Assembly: GCA_030540085.1 (NCBI GenBank)
Contig: JAUNWY010000001.1
Location: forward strand, 89,480-153,479
Origin: Eggerthella sp.
Lineage (GTDB): Bacteria; Actinomycetota; Coriobacteriia; Coriobacteriales; Eggerthellaceae
Length of the DNA stretch: 64,000 bases
Direction: 5' to 3'
Shown here: piece after piece, positions 53,591 to 61,974 of the stretch
Layout of the letters: each line of letters opens with the position of its first letter
Position numbering within the stretch: position 1 is the first letter of the stretch
Notes under the pieces: model-generated
Seen by the model: the letters and a program-made list of their open reading frames with translations, nothing else
Database searches by the model: none
Told to the model about the DNA's origin: nothing
Made by a program: the position numbers and the translations under genes

Positions 53591-54352
53591 CTACGGGCGC
53601 AAACCAGATCCGCCCTGAATCGTAATGGTCTCACCAGAAACGTAGGATGCCATGTCGCTCGCCAGGAACACAGCAACGGGGGCGATGTCGGTCTTAGGAT
53701 CACCGAAACGGCCCAGCGGGATGCCCTTGATGGTTGCAGCAAAGGTGTCGGGGTACTCTTTCTTCCAAGCCGCCAACTGCTCGGTCATAGCAAGCGGGCA
53801 AATAACGTTCGCGCGTACGCCGTCGGGGCCCCATTCGGTAGCCGCAACGCGTGTCATGCCGCGAATGCCCTCCTTTGCAGCAGCGTAGCTGGACTGGCCG
53901 GGCTTGCCGAACAGACCGGCGCCGGAGGAAAGGTTAACAACAGAACCCTTGGTCTTCTTAAGCTCGGGGAAAGCATGCTTCATGTAGAAGAACGCAGCAT
54001 ACAGACCAGAGTTGATTGCCAGGTCGAAATCTTCCTTGCTATGGTCGACCAGCATAACGCCCGACTTAGATGCCTGAGCATTGTTTACCACGGTGTCAAG
54101 CTTGCCGAAATGGGCGATGGTTTGAGCGATAACACTCTTTACCGCTTCTTCGTCGGAGCCTTCAGCGGCAACATGCATAACGTCTGCACCGTACTGCTCC
54201 TTGAGCTTTGCCTCGGCGTCGATCAGGCGCTGCTCATTGCGGCCCGTGATGCACAGATTCGCGCCTTCTTCAGCAAAAGCGCTGGCAATGCCAAAGCCAA
54301 TACCCTTGCCGCCGCCAGTGATGATAGCCACTTTTCCATCGAGAAGTCCCAT
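53591..54352 (-). CDS. short-chain dehydrogenase/reductase
   Basis: A cytoplasmic NAD(P)-dependent oxidoreductase of about 253 residues, FabG-like. The cofactor motif is TGGGKGIGFGIA near residue 12. NNAQ replaces the usual NNAG near residue 90. The catalytic Ser is in NLSSGAG and the YxxxK in SSYAAAKEG (about 150-160). The C-terminus YVSGETITIQGG is typical. AAAGGGG sits five bases before ATG 54352 (MGLLDGKVA); upstream ATGs are not supported. The substrate could be an alcohol, steroid or acyl group. Confidence 0.88.
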   Translation of the reverse strand: MGLLDGKVAIITGGGKGIGFGIASAFAEEGANLCITGRNEQRLIDAEAKLKEQYGADVMHVAAEGSDEEAVKSVIAQTIAHFGKLDTVVNNAQASKSGVMLVDHSKEDFDLAINSGLYAAFFYMKHAFPELKKTKGSVVNLSSGAGLFGKPGQSSYAAAKEGIRGMTRVAATEWGPDGVRANVICPLAMTEQLAAWKKEYPDTFAATIKGIPLGRFGDPKTDIAPVAVFLASDMASYVSGETITIQGGSGLRP

Positions 54353-54483
54353 TCGAGCCCCTTTCGCTTGCGCTTCATTTGATGACAACGATGCTGATGA
54401 GGATCGCGTGTGAACGGTCGATTAGCGGAAGCAGTCGGATTGAGTCTCTCGGTAAACGGCAAATCTCTCAATTTCGAGAACCG

Positions 54484-56094
54484 TTAACGGCAAAATTTGG
54501 CACAAGAGGGACAGGCCGCCATTCCGCCCAATGCAGTTTCGCGCAGCTCGTAAGGAAGGCTTCGACCCACCTTCAACATGGCGTCTACCACCTCATCGAA
54601 CGGAATAAGGCCCTCGATACCCGCAAGAGCCATCTGAGCAGCGGAAAGCGCATTCACCGCAGCGCTGGCATTGCGCTTTTGGCAGGGAGCTTCCACCAAT
54701 CCGCCGATGGGATCGCACACCAGGCCCAGCATGTTGGCAAGCGCATAGCCGGCAGCAGTGAGGCACATGCGCGGCGTGCCGCCCAAAAGCTCAACGGCAG
54801 CGCTGGCAGCCATGGCTGCCGCAGACCCGATTTCTGCCTGGCAGCCCCCTTCGGCACCTGCCACCGTAGCGTTGCGCGCGATGATCGAGCCAACAACAGC
54901 CGCGTTCTTCAGCGCGTCCATCAGCTGCGTATCGCTAAAGCCATGCACCTCCTGCAGGGAAAGCAGCACGGCAGGGATCACGCCCGCCGAACCAGCGGTC
55001 GGCGCTGCAACGATAACGCCCATGGTGGCATTCGTCTCCAAAACGGCAACGGCATTGCGCGTCGCCAAGGCAAGAAGCGACCCGTTGACGCCTGCACCCA
55101 GATCCTCCAACTCGCGAAGCTTGGCGGCTTCCCCACCAATCAGCCCACCCATAGAAGAGCGCGGGGCTTCCACGGGGGCCGTCGCCGAAGCGCGCATCAC
55201 ATCCAGCGCGCGCTGAAGATACGAGGTGATGGCGGACCCTGCTACCCCTCGGCTCGCCAACAGCGCACGTTCACGCGCTTCGGCGGCATAGCTCAAGGAA
55301 ACGCCGTTTTCTTCGCAGAAGGCAAGGAGCTGAGCTGCCGTGGCAAAATCGAGTTTCTGGAATTCCTGCAAAGCGAGTTCCGGGTCGATATCAGACGACA
55401 CCTCGCCAGGGTTGCGATGCAGGCCATCGGCAGGAATAAAGCGAACCGAGCGAATGGCGGGGAACTCCAGAATGCGGTCAATCACTTCTTCGGGGACAGG
55501 ATCGTCCACGTCCATAACGGTAAACGCTTCCCCACCCTGACGCGTACGATGAAGCTGCGAAGTGCCGATGTTGATGCCCGCATCACCCAGGGTGCTGGCT
55601 ATATGAGCCAACGTTCCCGGCAGGTCCTGCTGACGAACGATCATGCTGTTGAATTCGCCCGTGATATGCACGTCGATGCCGTCGATGCGCGTAAGCTCCG
55701 CTGCACCGCCGCCAATGGATACGCCACGCGCCACCACTTCGTTGCCGTAGCAGTCGATCACATGGGCCTCGACGGTATTGGGGTGCGCGGTTTTGGTGAC
55801 GGTATCGGGCTCGAATGAAAACTCCAGCCCCTGTTCCTTCGCCAAATCGAAAGAGTTACGTACACGCAGATCGTCGGTGTGCAGCCCCAGCATGCCCGCA
55901 ACCAACGCGCGGTCAGTGCCGTGCCCGTGATAAGTGTGGGCAAACGAGCCAAAGAGGGTAAACGTCACTTCCTCAGGCTCGCCGTCGAGCAGGTTGCGCA
56001 CCATGCTGGCAATACGCAACGCGCCCGCCGTGTGCGAAGAGGAAGGCCCCACCATAATGGGTCCCACAATATCCCTGATGCTCATCGGCTTCAT
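54484..56094 (-). CDS. sdaA: L-serine dehydratase, single-chain iron-sulfur type
   Basis: Deaminates L-serine to pyruvate and ammonia using a [4Fe-4S] cluster. At about 536 residues the beta part (about 1-220, including an ACT-like region near 150-220) is fused to the alpha part (about 240-536), unlike the split SdaAA/SdaAB enzymes. PIMVGPSSSHTAGA lies near residue 10. Cluster Cys candidates are in GGCQAEIG, LVCDPIGGLVEAPCQKRN and the tail CPSCAKFC. AAGGAG seven bases before ATG 56094 sets the start. Confidence 0.93.
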   Translation of the reverse strand: MKPMSIRDIVGPIMVGPSSSHTAGALRIASMVRNLLDGEPEEVTFTLFGSFAHTYHGHGTDRALVAGMLGLHTDDLRVRNSFDLAKEQGLEFSFEPDTVTKTAHPNTVEAHVIDCYGNEVVARGVSIGGGAAELTRIDGIDVHITGEFNSMIVRQQDLPGTLAHIASTLGDAGINIGTSQLHRTRQGGEAFTVMDVDDPVPEEVIDRILEFPAIRSVRFIPADGLHRNPGEVSSDIDPELALQEFQKLDFATAAQLLAFCEENGVSLSYAAEARERALLASRGVAGSAITSYLQRALDVMRASATAPVEAPRSSMGGLIGGEAAKLRELEDLGAGVNGSLLALATRNAVAVLETNATMGVIVAAPTAGSAGVIPAVLLSLQEVHGFSDTQLMDALKNAAVVGSIIARNATVAGAEGGCQAEIGSAAAMAASAAVELLGGTPRMCLTAAGYALANMLGLVCDPIGGLVEAPCQKRNASAAVNALSAAQMALAGIEGLIPFDEVVDAMLKVGRSLPYELRETALGGMAACPSCAKFCR

Positions 56095-56247
56095 GTGCGC
56101 ACTCCTTGCCTGATCGGGCGGGTGCGCATGCGCGCCCCGCATCCATCCTCAACGAATCAGGATAACGGCAGCGCCTGCCCGCCGCGGCGCAAAACGCACT
56201 TTTTAGCGCAATCGTGACACTACGAACTAGAAGCAGCGCCTCCTTGC

Positions 56248-58167
56248 CTAACCCTTCATCTTCCAATTTAGCAGCAATGCCGAGTTGGCAATTACCAGCA
56301 CCGAGCCACAGTTGTGTACCAGCGCGCCCACTACCGGGCCCATGATGCCCGTGATAGCCAAGATGATGGCAACGAAATTGAGCGTAAGGGAAAATGTGAG
56401 GTTCAACTTAATGGTGGTCATCATGCGCTTCGAGAGGGCCATAGCGTGCGGCAACGATTCCACTTCATCGCTCACCAGCACAATGTCGGCAGCGTCCACG
56501 GCAATGTCGCTGCCCACGCCGCCCATGGCAACGCCCACGTAGGCGCGTTTCAGTGAAGGAGCATCGTTCACCCCGTCACCCACCATGCATACGTTTTCAC
56601 CGCGCTTTTCCATTTCCACGATGGCGGAAAGCTTATCTTCCGGCGTGCATTCGGCGCGCACCTCGTCCACGCCCGTGATGCGCGCAATAGCGGAAGCGGC
56701 ACGCGCGTCGTCGCCCGTTTCCATGATGGTGCTCACATCCTGCTTGCGCAGCGCTTCCACCGTTTGTGCGGCCGTTTCACGCACCGTATCGGCCAGCGCC
56801 GCAATGCCGCGATACACGCCGTCTACCGCAATGAACGAAACGGTGCACCCCTTATCGGAATAGGACCGTGCAGCATCTTCATCGAATTCCAACACGCCCA
56901 GGCTGCGCATCATGCGCGCATTGCCTACCGCGATGTGAGCACCCTGTACATCGCCCTCTACGCCTAACCCTGGCTGCATCTTGAAGTTCTCCGCTTCAGC
57001 GGGCAACGTGTCAAACCGTTTCGCATATCCCGCAGCCACCGCTTGGCCCAAAGGATGCTCGCTTTTCGCCTCGATGGCGGCTATCTGGGCAAACAGCACA
57101 TGCGCTTCGTTTTCCGCGCAGAGCGCGGCCGTTCCCCCATCGCCTTCGCCCCGTACCGCTTTTCCGGTGCGCGCATCTTCAACGGCGACTACGCGCAAAA
57201 CGCCTTCGGTAAGCGTGCCCGTTTTGTCGAGCATGACGCAATGGACTTTCGCCAAACGTTCCAGCGCATCGCCCTCACGCACCAAGATGCCACGCTTGGT
57301 CACATTGCCGATAGCCGCCATGATGGCTGTGGGCGTTGCCAGCACCAGCGCACAGGGGCAGAACACCACCAAAATGGTAACGGCACGGATGATTTCGCCG
57401 GTAACAGCCCAGGTTATGATTGCCGAGGTTAGCGCGATAACCACAATCCAGGTTGCCCACCTATCGGCCAAACGCACGATTTTCGCTTTACCCGCATCGG
57501 CAGATTCCACCAGGCGCACCATGCGGGAAATGGAGCTATCTTCGCCTACCTTGGTGGCACGCATCTCGAAGGCACCGAATTGGTTCACCGTGCCCGACTG
57601 CGCCTCATCGCCCGGCTGCTTATCTACTGGAAGCGATTCACCCGTCATAACCGATTGATCGATGGAGGTGCTGCCTGAAACGATAACGCCGTCCACTGGC
57701 ACCGTTTCGCCCGGAAGCACACGTACCACGTCATTTACCTGCACCCTTTCCGCGGGCAGAACCTCTTCGCTGCCGCCGCGCACCACGCGTGCCGTACGCG
57801 GCGTGATGGAAACCAGCCGCTCGATGCCGCTGCGCGCCTTTGCCACGGTAAGGTCTTCCAGCAGGGCGCCCAGCTGCATGATTACCGCAACTTCACCTGC
57901 AGCGAAGTATTCGCCTATGGCAACCGAGGCAATTAGCGCCAGCGAAACCAGAACGTCGGCTTTGATATCGAATTCCGTGATGAGCCCAATTGCCGCCTCG
58001 CACAGAATGGGCACGCCGCACAGCACAATAGCTATCCACGCCGAATCGAACGGCAAGGGGTTGAATCCCAGCAAGCTGGCAATAACCGCCAACACACCGA
58101 TGATCAGCAGAACAATTTCCTTGGTGGTGCCGCCCCATTCCAGAGCCGCCTCAAGCTTTTCTATCAT
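56248..58167 (-). CDS. heavy-metal translocating P1B-type ATPase
   Basis: 639 residues. Motifs in order: TGES (about 175-178, actuator), the transmembrane metal site FCPCAL (about 269-274), phosphorylation DKTGT (about 314-318), SEHPLG (HP locus) and GDGVNDAPSL. The last helix has HNCGSVLVIANS. There is no N-terminal HMA domain; the protein starts with the membrane part. CPC fits Zn/Cd/Co or Cu groups, and without firm TM7/TM8 signatures I leave the metal open. It is divergent from a TetR regulator, with a palindromic operator candidate in between. Confidence 0.92.
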   Translation of the reverse strand: MIEKLEAALEWGGTTKEIVLLIIGVLAVIASLLGFNPLPFDSAWIAIVLCGVPILCEAAIGLITEFDIKADVLVSLALIASVAIGEYFAAGEVAVIMQLGALLEDLTVAKARSGIERLVSITPRTARVVRGGSEEVLPAERVQVNDVVRVLPGETVPVDGVIVSGSTSIDQSVMTGESLPVDKQPGDEAQSGTVNQFGAFEMRATKVGEDSSISRMVRLVESADAGKAKIVRLADRWATWIVVIALTSAIITWAVTGEIIRAVTILVVFCPCALVLATPTAIMAAIGNVTKRGILVREGDALERLAKVHCVMLDKTGTLTEGVLRVVAVEDARTGKAVRGEGDGGTAALCAENEAHVLFAQIAAIEAKSEHPLGQAVAAGYAKRFDTLPAEAENFKMQPGLGVEGDVQGAHIAVGNARMMRSLGVLEFDEDAARSYSDKGCTVSFIAVDGVYRGIAALADTVRETAAQTVEALRKQDVSTIMETGDDARAASAIARITGVDEVRAECTPEDKLSAIVEMEKRGENVCMVGDGVNDAPSLKRAYVGVAMGGVGSDIAVDAADIVLVSDEVESLPHAMALSKRMMTTIKLNLTFSLTLNFVAIILAITGIMGPVVGALVHNCGSVLVIANSALLLNWKMKG

Positions 58168-58196
58168 GCCTCGCCTTCCACGAACATAAAGTACAT

Positions 58197-58221
58197 TACC
58201 AAACTACTAGTTCGGTATAAT
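58197..58221. promoter_or_regulatory. palindromic operator overlapping a promoter between the ATPase and the tetR gene
   Basis: TACC at 58197-58200 and GGTA at 58214-58217 bound a 21-bp near-perfect palindrome, TACCrAACTAsTAGTTyGGTA. A TATAAT box at 58216-58221 overlaps its right end. A TetR dimer bound here would block the promoter and probably act on both divergent genes. Confidence 0.65.
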
Positions 58222-58313
58222 TCACCGTGTTCAGGAAAGACAGACACAAAACCGCGCCGCTGCACGTTATCGAACATTTCCCGAAAAGTGTGCGGCGGTT
58301 AACTTGTTGGAGA

Positions 58314-58343
58314 TGGCTCAGGGCTCAGGGCTCAGGGCTCAGG
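58314..58343 (+). repeat. heptanucleotide repeat GGGCTCA, four copies
   Basis: A period of exactly 7 bases from 58314 to 58343. The last copy runs straight into the AGGAAGG ribosome site of the tetR gene. Confidence 0.9.
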
Positions 58344-58353
58344 AAGGCATACC

Positions 58354-58890
58354 ATGGATCGCAGACAGCGAAAAACCCGTCAGGCAATTTACACCGCTTT
58401 CGAAGAACTAATGGCCGAGCAGCACTACAGCGAGGTTACCGTGGCGCAGGTCATCAAGCGCGCCGACATCGGCCGCAGCACCTTCTATGCCCACTTCGAA
58501 ACCAAAGACGAGCTGTTGAACCAGATGTGCGTGGAAATGTTCACGCACATCTTCGAGGGAGTAGACGAGCACTGCATAACGCACGCCACCCTGGAAACGA
58601 AGGACCTTGCCGGCATGCTGGCGCATTTGCTGTACCATTTGCGCGACACGCACCACGGCATTTGCGGAAAGTTGTTGGGCGAAGGCGAACCGCACTTCAC
58701 CGCCTACTTCAAACAGCGCCTGGCCGAGCTGTTCACCCGCGAAATGCCCAAGCAGCCCAACATCCCCGCCGAATTGGCAACCGAGCTTCTGGTTGCCGCA
58801 TTCTGCCAAGAAATAGCCTGGTGGGTGAAGGGCGGCTATGAGCATAGCCCCGAACAGATAGCCCAATGGTTCCGCAACTTTATGGGATAA
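58354..58890 (+). CDS. TetR-family transcriptional regulator
   Basis: 178 residues. The N-terminal helix-turn-helix (about 8-52) includes VTVAQVIKRADIGRSTFYAHFETKDELL, the TetR signature. The C-terminal ligand domain has a His/Cys-rich stretch (DEHCITHATLE, HLRDTHHGICG) that could bind metal. AGGAAGG lies eight bases before the ATG. It is divergent from the P-type ATPase, so it likely represses it and itself through the palindrome at 58197-58217. The ligand is inferred to be a metal, not shown. Confidence 0.9.
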   Translation: MDRRQRKTRQAIYTAFEELMAEQHYSEVTVAQVIKRADIGRSTFYAHFETKDELLNQMCVEMFTHIFEGVDEHCITHATLETKDLAGMLAHLLYHLRDTHHGICGKLLGEGEPHFTAYFKQRLAELFTREMPKQPNIPAELATELLVAAFCQEIAWWVKGGYEHSPEQIAQWFRNFMG

Positions 58891-58972
58891 CGGCGTGAGG
58901 TCAAAAGCAACCCTGTCTCAGACACGCCGATATTCCTTTTGTGACTTTGACGCAAACATCTTTGTTTCACGC

Positions 58973-59007
58973 AAAAAAAGGCTCGGAGATCCCGAGCCCT
59001 TTTTTGT
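58973..59007. terminator. bidirectional terminator between tetR and the symporter
   Basis: AAAAAAAGGCTCGG, AGAT, CCGAGCC, TTTTTT, between convergent genes. Confidence 0.92.
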
Positions 59008-59026
59008 TAAGCCAACTACCCAGCAC

Positions 59027-60568
59027 CTACGAACGGGCAGCGGCCGCCTCTTCGCGCAACTCGCGCTCGATTTCGCGGTCGATAGCGCCTTCGCCAGTCG
59101 GCATTTTCACCTGGAACGGGACCGAAGGCGTAACCAAGCTCACCAGCGGAACAACTACCAACGAAAGGATCATGGCCAACGCGCCGCAGTTAATGGGCGA
59201 GGCAATGAATCCGATGAACATGTTGGACACGGTAAGGCCCACGCCCACAAAGAAGCTTGCCCATACCGCGCCTTTCGAGATGTGCGAGCTGTACAAACCC
59301 CAGATCAGCGGACCAAGGAACGCACCAGCGAGGGCACCCCAAGAAATACTCATCAGCTGGGCAATAAACGTAATGGTGGAGGTGTACTGCACCAGCGCAA
59401 TAGCCGCCGAAATAACCACGAACACCACGATAAGACCGCGCATCCATGTAATCTGGCTCTTCTCGGGCATGTCCTTGATGACGTTGCGCTTAAGAAGGTC
59501 GAGGGTCAACGTGGAGGAAGAGGTGAGCACCAACGAAGAAAGCGTAGACATGGAAGCCGACAAAACAAGCACTACCACGATGCCAAGCAGAATATCGGGC
59601 AGCCCGGAGAGCATGGTGGGAATAATGGAGTCGTAAATGGGCGTACCGTTGGGGGCGAAGGCGATCTGGTCGCCGAATAGACGACCGAATCCGCCCAGGA
59701 AGTAACTGCCGCCTGCAACCACAAAGGCGAATACGGTAGAGATGATGGCGCCCTGCTTGATAGCGGGACCGGTTTTGATGGCATAGAACTTCGAAACCAT
59801 TTGAGGCAAGCCCCAGGTACCCAGCGAGGTAAGGACGATAACGCCAATAAGGTTAAACAGGTCGGGGCCGAACATCGAAACAAATGCGCCCTGCATATCG
59901 GTGCCCTCGGCAGGGATCTGCGAAAGAGAAATGATAGCTTCGGAAAAACCACCCTGGCCCGCAAGCACCACCGCAATTACCGCAACGATGCCCACCAGCA
60001 TCACGATGCCCTGGATAAAGTCGTTCAATACCGTGGCCATGTAACCGCCAAGCACTACATAAATGCAGGTAACAACTGCCATACCTACTACGCACCATTC
60101 GTAGGGCAAGCCAAACGCCATACCAAACAAACGGGAAAGGCCGTTGTAGACACTGGCGGTATAGGGAATCAGGAACACGAAAATGATGGCCGCCGAAGCG
60201 ATGCGCAGCCCCTTCGACTGGTAACGCTTGCCGAAAAACTCGGGCATAGTGGTGGCCTTCAGGCGCTGCGTGATCTCGCGTGTACGCGGACCGAGCACCC
60301 ACCACGCCAACAGCGAGCCAAGAAGGGCATTGCCGATACCAATCCAAAACGCCGCCAAGCCGTACTTCCAGCCGAACTGACCTGCGTAGCCAACGAAGAT
60401 TACCGCCGAAAAGTAGCTGGTGCCGAAAGCGAACGCCGAAAGCCAGGGGCCTACGTTGCGGCCACCTAGAACAAAACCGTCAACGTTCTTGGTGTGCTGG
60501 CGCGCGTAAATGCCAACACCAACCACAACACCCACGAAAATCAAAATGATGCATATCTTTGCAACCAC
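59027..60568 (-). CDS. sodium:solute symporter (SSS family)
   Basis: 513 residues, about thirteen helices, LeuT-like fold. An early helix carries AFGTSYFSAVIFVGYAG (about 47-63), with FFGKRYQSKGLRIASA further on, and the Na2-site region is in SASMSTLSSLVLTSSS (about 340-355). Members import proline, pantothenate, sugars or other solutes with Na+. The substrate is not determined. The C-terminal tail is highly charged (REIERELREEAAAARS). The start is GTG at 60568, supported by AAGGAG seven bases upstream. Confidence 0.9.
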   Translation of the reverse strand: MVAKICIILIFVGVVVGVGIYARQHTKNVDGFVLGGRNVGPWLSAFAFGTSYFSAVIFVGYAGQFGWKYGLAAFWIGIGNALLGSLLAWWVLGPRTREITQRLKATTMPEFFGKRYQSKGLRIASAAIIFVFLIPYTASVYNGLSRLFGMAFGLPYEWCVVGMAVVTCIYVVLGGYMATVLNDFIQGIVMLVGIVAVIAVVLAGQGGFSEAIISLSQIPAEGTDMQGAFVSMFGPDLFNLIGVIVLTSLGTWGLPQMVSKFYAIKTGPAIKQGAIISTVFAFVVAGGSYFLGGFGRLFGDQIAFAPNGTPIYDSIIPTMLSGLPDILLGIVVVLVLSASMSTLSSLVLTSSSTLTLDLLKRNVIKDMPEKSQITWMRGLIVVFVVISAAIALVQYTSTITFIAQLMSISWGALAGAFLGPLIWGLYSSHISKGAVWASFFVGVGLTVSNMFIGFIASPINCGALAMILSLVVVPLVSLVTPSVPFQVKMPTGEGAIDREIERELREEAAAARS

Positions 60569-60867
60569 GAAAGAACTCCTTTATCTTCAGCAAACATGTT
60601 GGTCAGCCGATGCAGCAGCGAGCACAAATCGGCACGAATCGGACTGGCAAATTGCAAAGCCCCATGATCGAAGCCCACACAAAGGCGATGCAAACACGCC
60701 TCCCGACCGATCGGCAGGCTGCAGGATCCAGCAATCGAAAACCCGCACGAGGGCAAAACAGACACGTCTCCCGACCGATCGGCAAATGGGCGCCACCTTC
60801 AGCGCGCCAACGCCAAACTAGAACAACTGACCAGGGAAAATGAGAACGCACACGACCTTTTCGGGTA

Positions 60868-60900
60868 TAAAAAAAGCACCCAGGAAAAACCCGTGTGCTA
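60868..60900 (-). terminator. minus-strand terminator with no assigned gene
   Basis: On the minus strand AGCAC, with inner C/G pairs around TTTTT, pairs with GTGCT, then seven T. The nearest upstream minus-strand frame is the small repeat frame at 60901-61197. Confidence 0.65.
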
Positions 60901-61197
60901 TCAATATCGATACGTTATAGGGACAAACACAGCTACGCAATGCGAGCCCTGAGCCCAATGCTGGGAAGCAACAGCCGCCAAGCCGAAACAGCCCTGAGCC
61001 AGGCGCTCGGACATGACAGCGCAAGCAGACATACACTTCTGGGCAAGATGCTGAGACATAACGGCGCACGAATCCAAAAGCACAGCGATGCCAGCATTGG
61101 CCTTCGCCAACTCGGTTGCGCTGCTGCGTGCGATATGTCCCTCTGAAAAAATCATGGTAGCCACTTTATCACAATAAAGAGCATTGGAAAGACCCAT
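60901..61197 (-). CDS. possible small protein with a 15-residue repeat
   Basis: A 98-residue frame, not recognised. The second half is three in-phase 15-residue units: AVMSQHLAQKCMSAC, AVMSERLAQGCFGLA and AVASQHWAQGSHCVA. It stops directly before a T-rich terminator. No convincing ribosome site precedes any ATG (61197 or 61154), so it could equally be a 45-bp DNA repeat or a small RNA that happens to stay open. Low confidence as a gene. Confidence 0.25.
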   Translation of the reverse strand: MGLSNALYCDKVATMIFSEGHIARSSATELAKANAGIAVLLDSCAVMSQHLAQKCMSACAVMSERLAQGCFGLAAVASQHWAQGSHCVAVFVPITYRY

Positions 61198-61253
61198 TAT
61201 CCTGTCTCGCTCCGTTTTGCGGCGAACGGTTCCGCTTCCGTGCGATCAGTACT

Positions 61254-61346
61254 GCCGCCGCCAACGCCCGCAACGCGGGGGGCGCCGGGGGAGCGGCAAC
61301 GCCGCCGCCAAAGCCCGCAACGGGGGGCGCCGGGGGAGCGGCAACG
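61254..61346. repeat. 47-bp GC-rich tandem duplication
   Basis: Copies at about 61254-61300 and 61301-61346 share GCCGCCGCCAA, GCCCGCAACG and GGCGCCGGGGGAGCGGCAAC with only two or three differences. Confidence 0.9.
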
Positions 61347-61468
61347 CACACCAAAGCCCTGCAGCGCCGAGACGAAGCGTTTTCGTGACTCATTTCGGAC
61401 AGACGAAGGCGCGCCCTCTGAATGAAACACCCTCGAAGCGCATTTCGGGCAGACGAAGGGCCGCATTC

Positions 61469-61709
61469 TGGCAGAATATCGCCCTGATGTATTCCCAAAG
61501 GAGCCTCGGACGGTAAAACCGCCCCTCCCTGGCAAGATATCGCCGCCGTGCATCCAAAATGAGCTGATTTTGGCAAGATATGCTCTCCGTGTATTCAAAA
61601 TGCCCTGCAAATCGCTGTCGGGGAATACACCAGGCGAACATCTTGCCAGGGAGGGGCCCTTTTCGCTGCACAGACCCCTCAAATCATGCATAGCGCGCAG
61701 ATCTTGCCA
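61469..61709 (-). repeat. five-core palindromic element, copy E, inverted orientation
   Basis: Read on the minus strand it has the family layout: cores from 61709 and 61648 (step 61), a 78-bp centre 61571-61648, then steps 41 (to 61530) and 61 (to 61469). Reverse-complemented, its centre aligns with copies C and D, and the block GGGGTCTGTGCAGCGAAAAG nearly matches copy D. Confidence 0.92.
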
Positions 61710-61974
61710 TGCCCGACAGCTCCCGTTGGGCCAACCTCGCCGTGCTCGACGGCTGCTGTCGCGTGAATCTCGCTGCCCCCCCTGGCGACTTCCGCTGGAC
61801 AAATCTCGACATACTCAGCGGTTTTCGCTGGACGAATCCTGCCGTGCTGATCAGCCTCCACTAGTCAAATGCTGCCATCCCCCCGGCGGCTTCCGCTGGG
61901 CAAATCTTGTCGCGCGATAACTCCTGTCGGAAGAATTCCGCCACGTTTTGCGACGAACGGCTCGATAGTCATTC

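Larger units (their letters stand above)
60569..61974. other. gene-poor region with several local repeats and copy E of the five-core element
   Basis: About 1.4 kb. A 68-bp spaced duplication shares TCCCGACCGATCGGCA (60701 and 60770). A minus-strand terminator lies at 60868-60900, with a repeat-built small frame behind it. A GC-rich 47-bp duplication lies at 61254-61346, a 50-bp duplication starts CATTTCGGRCAGACGAAGG at 61391 and 61441, and copy E follows (61469-61709). From 61710 to 61974 a diverged pattern with AAATCT(T/C)G and CCGCTGG recurs. Confidence 0.6.

Noticed and set aside
52391-54382. A 663-residue plus-strand frame spanning the repeat region and the SDR gene
   Set aside because: It has no ribosome site, its N-terminal half is translated repeat DNA, and its C-terminal half is antisense to a clear SDR gene.
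58227-58841. A 204-residue frame overlapping tetR in another frame
   Set aside because: Arg/His-rich shadow of the TetR gene, which has a clear helix-turn-helix and ribosome site.
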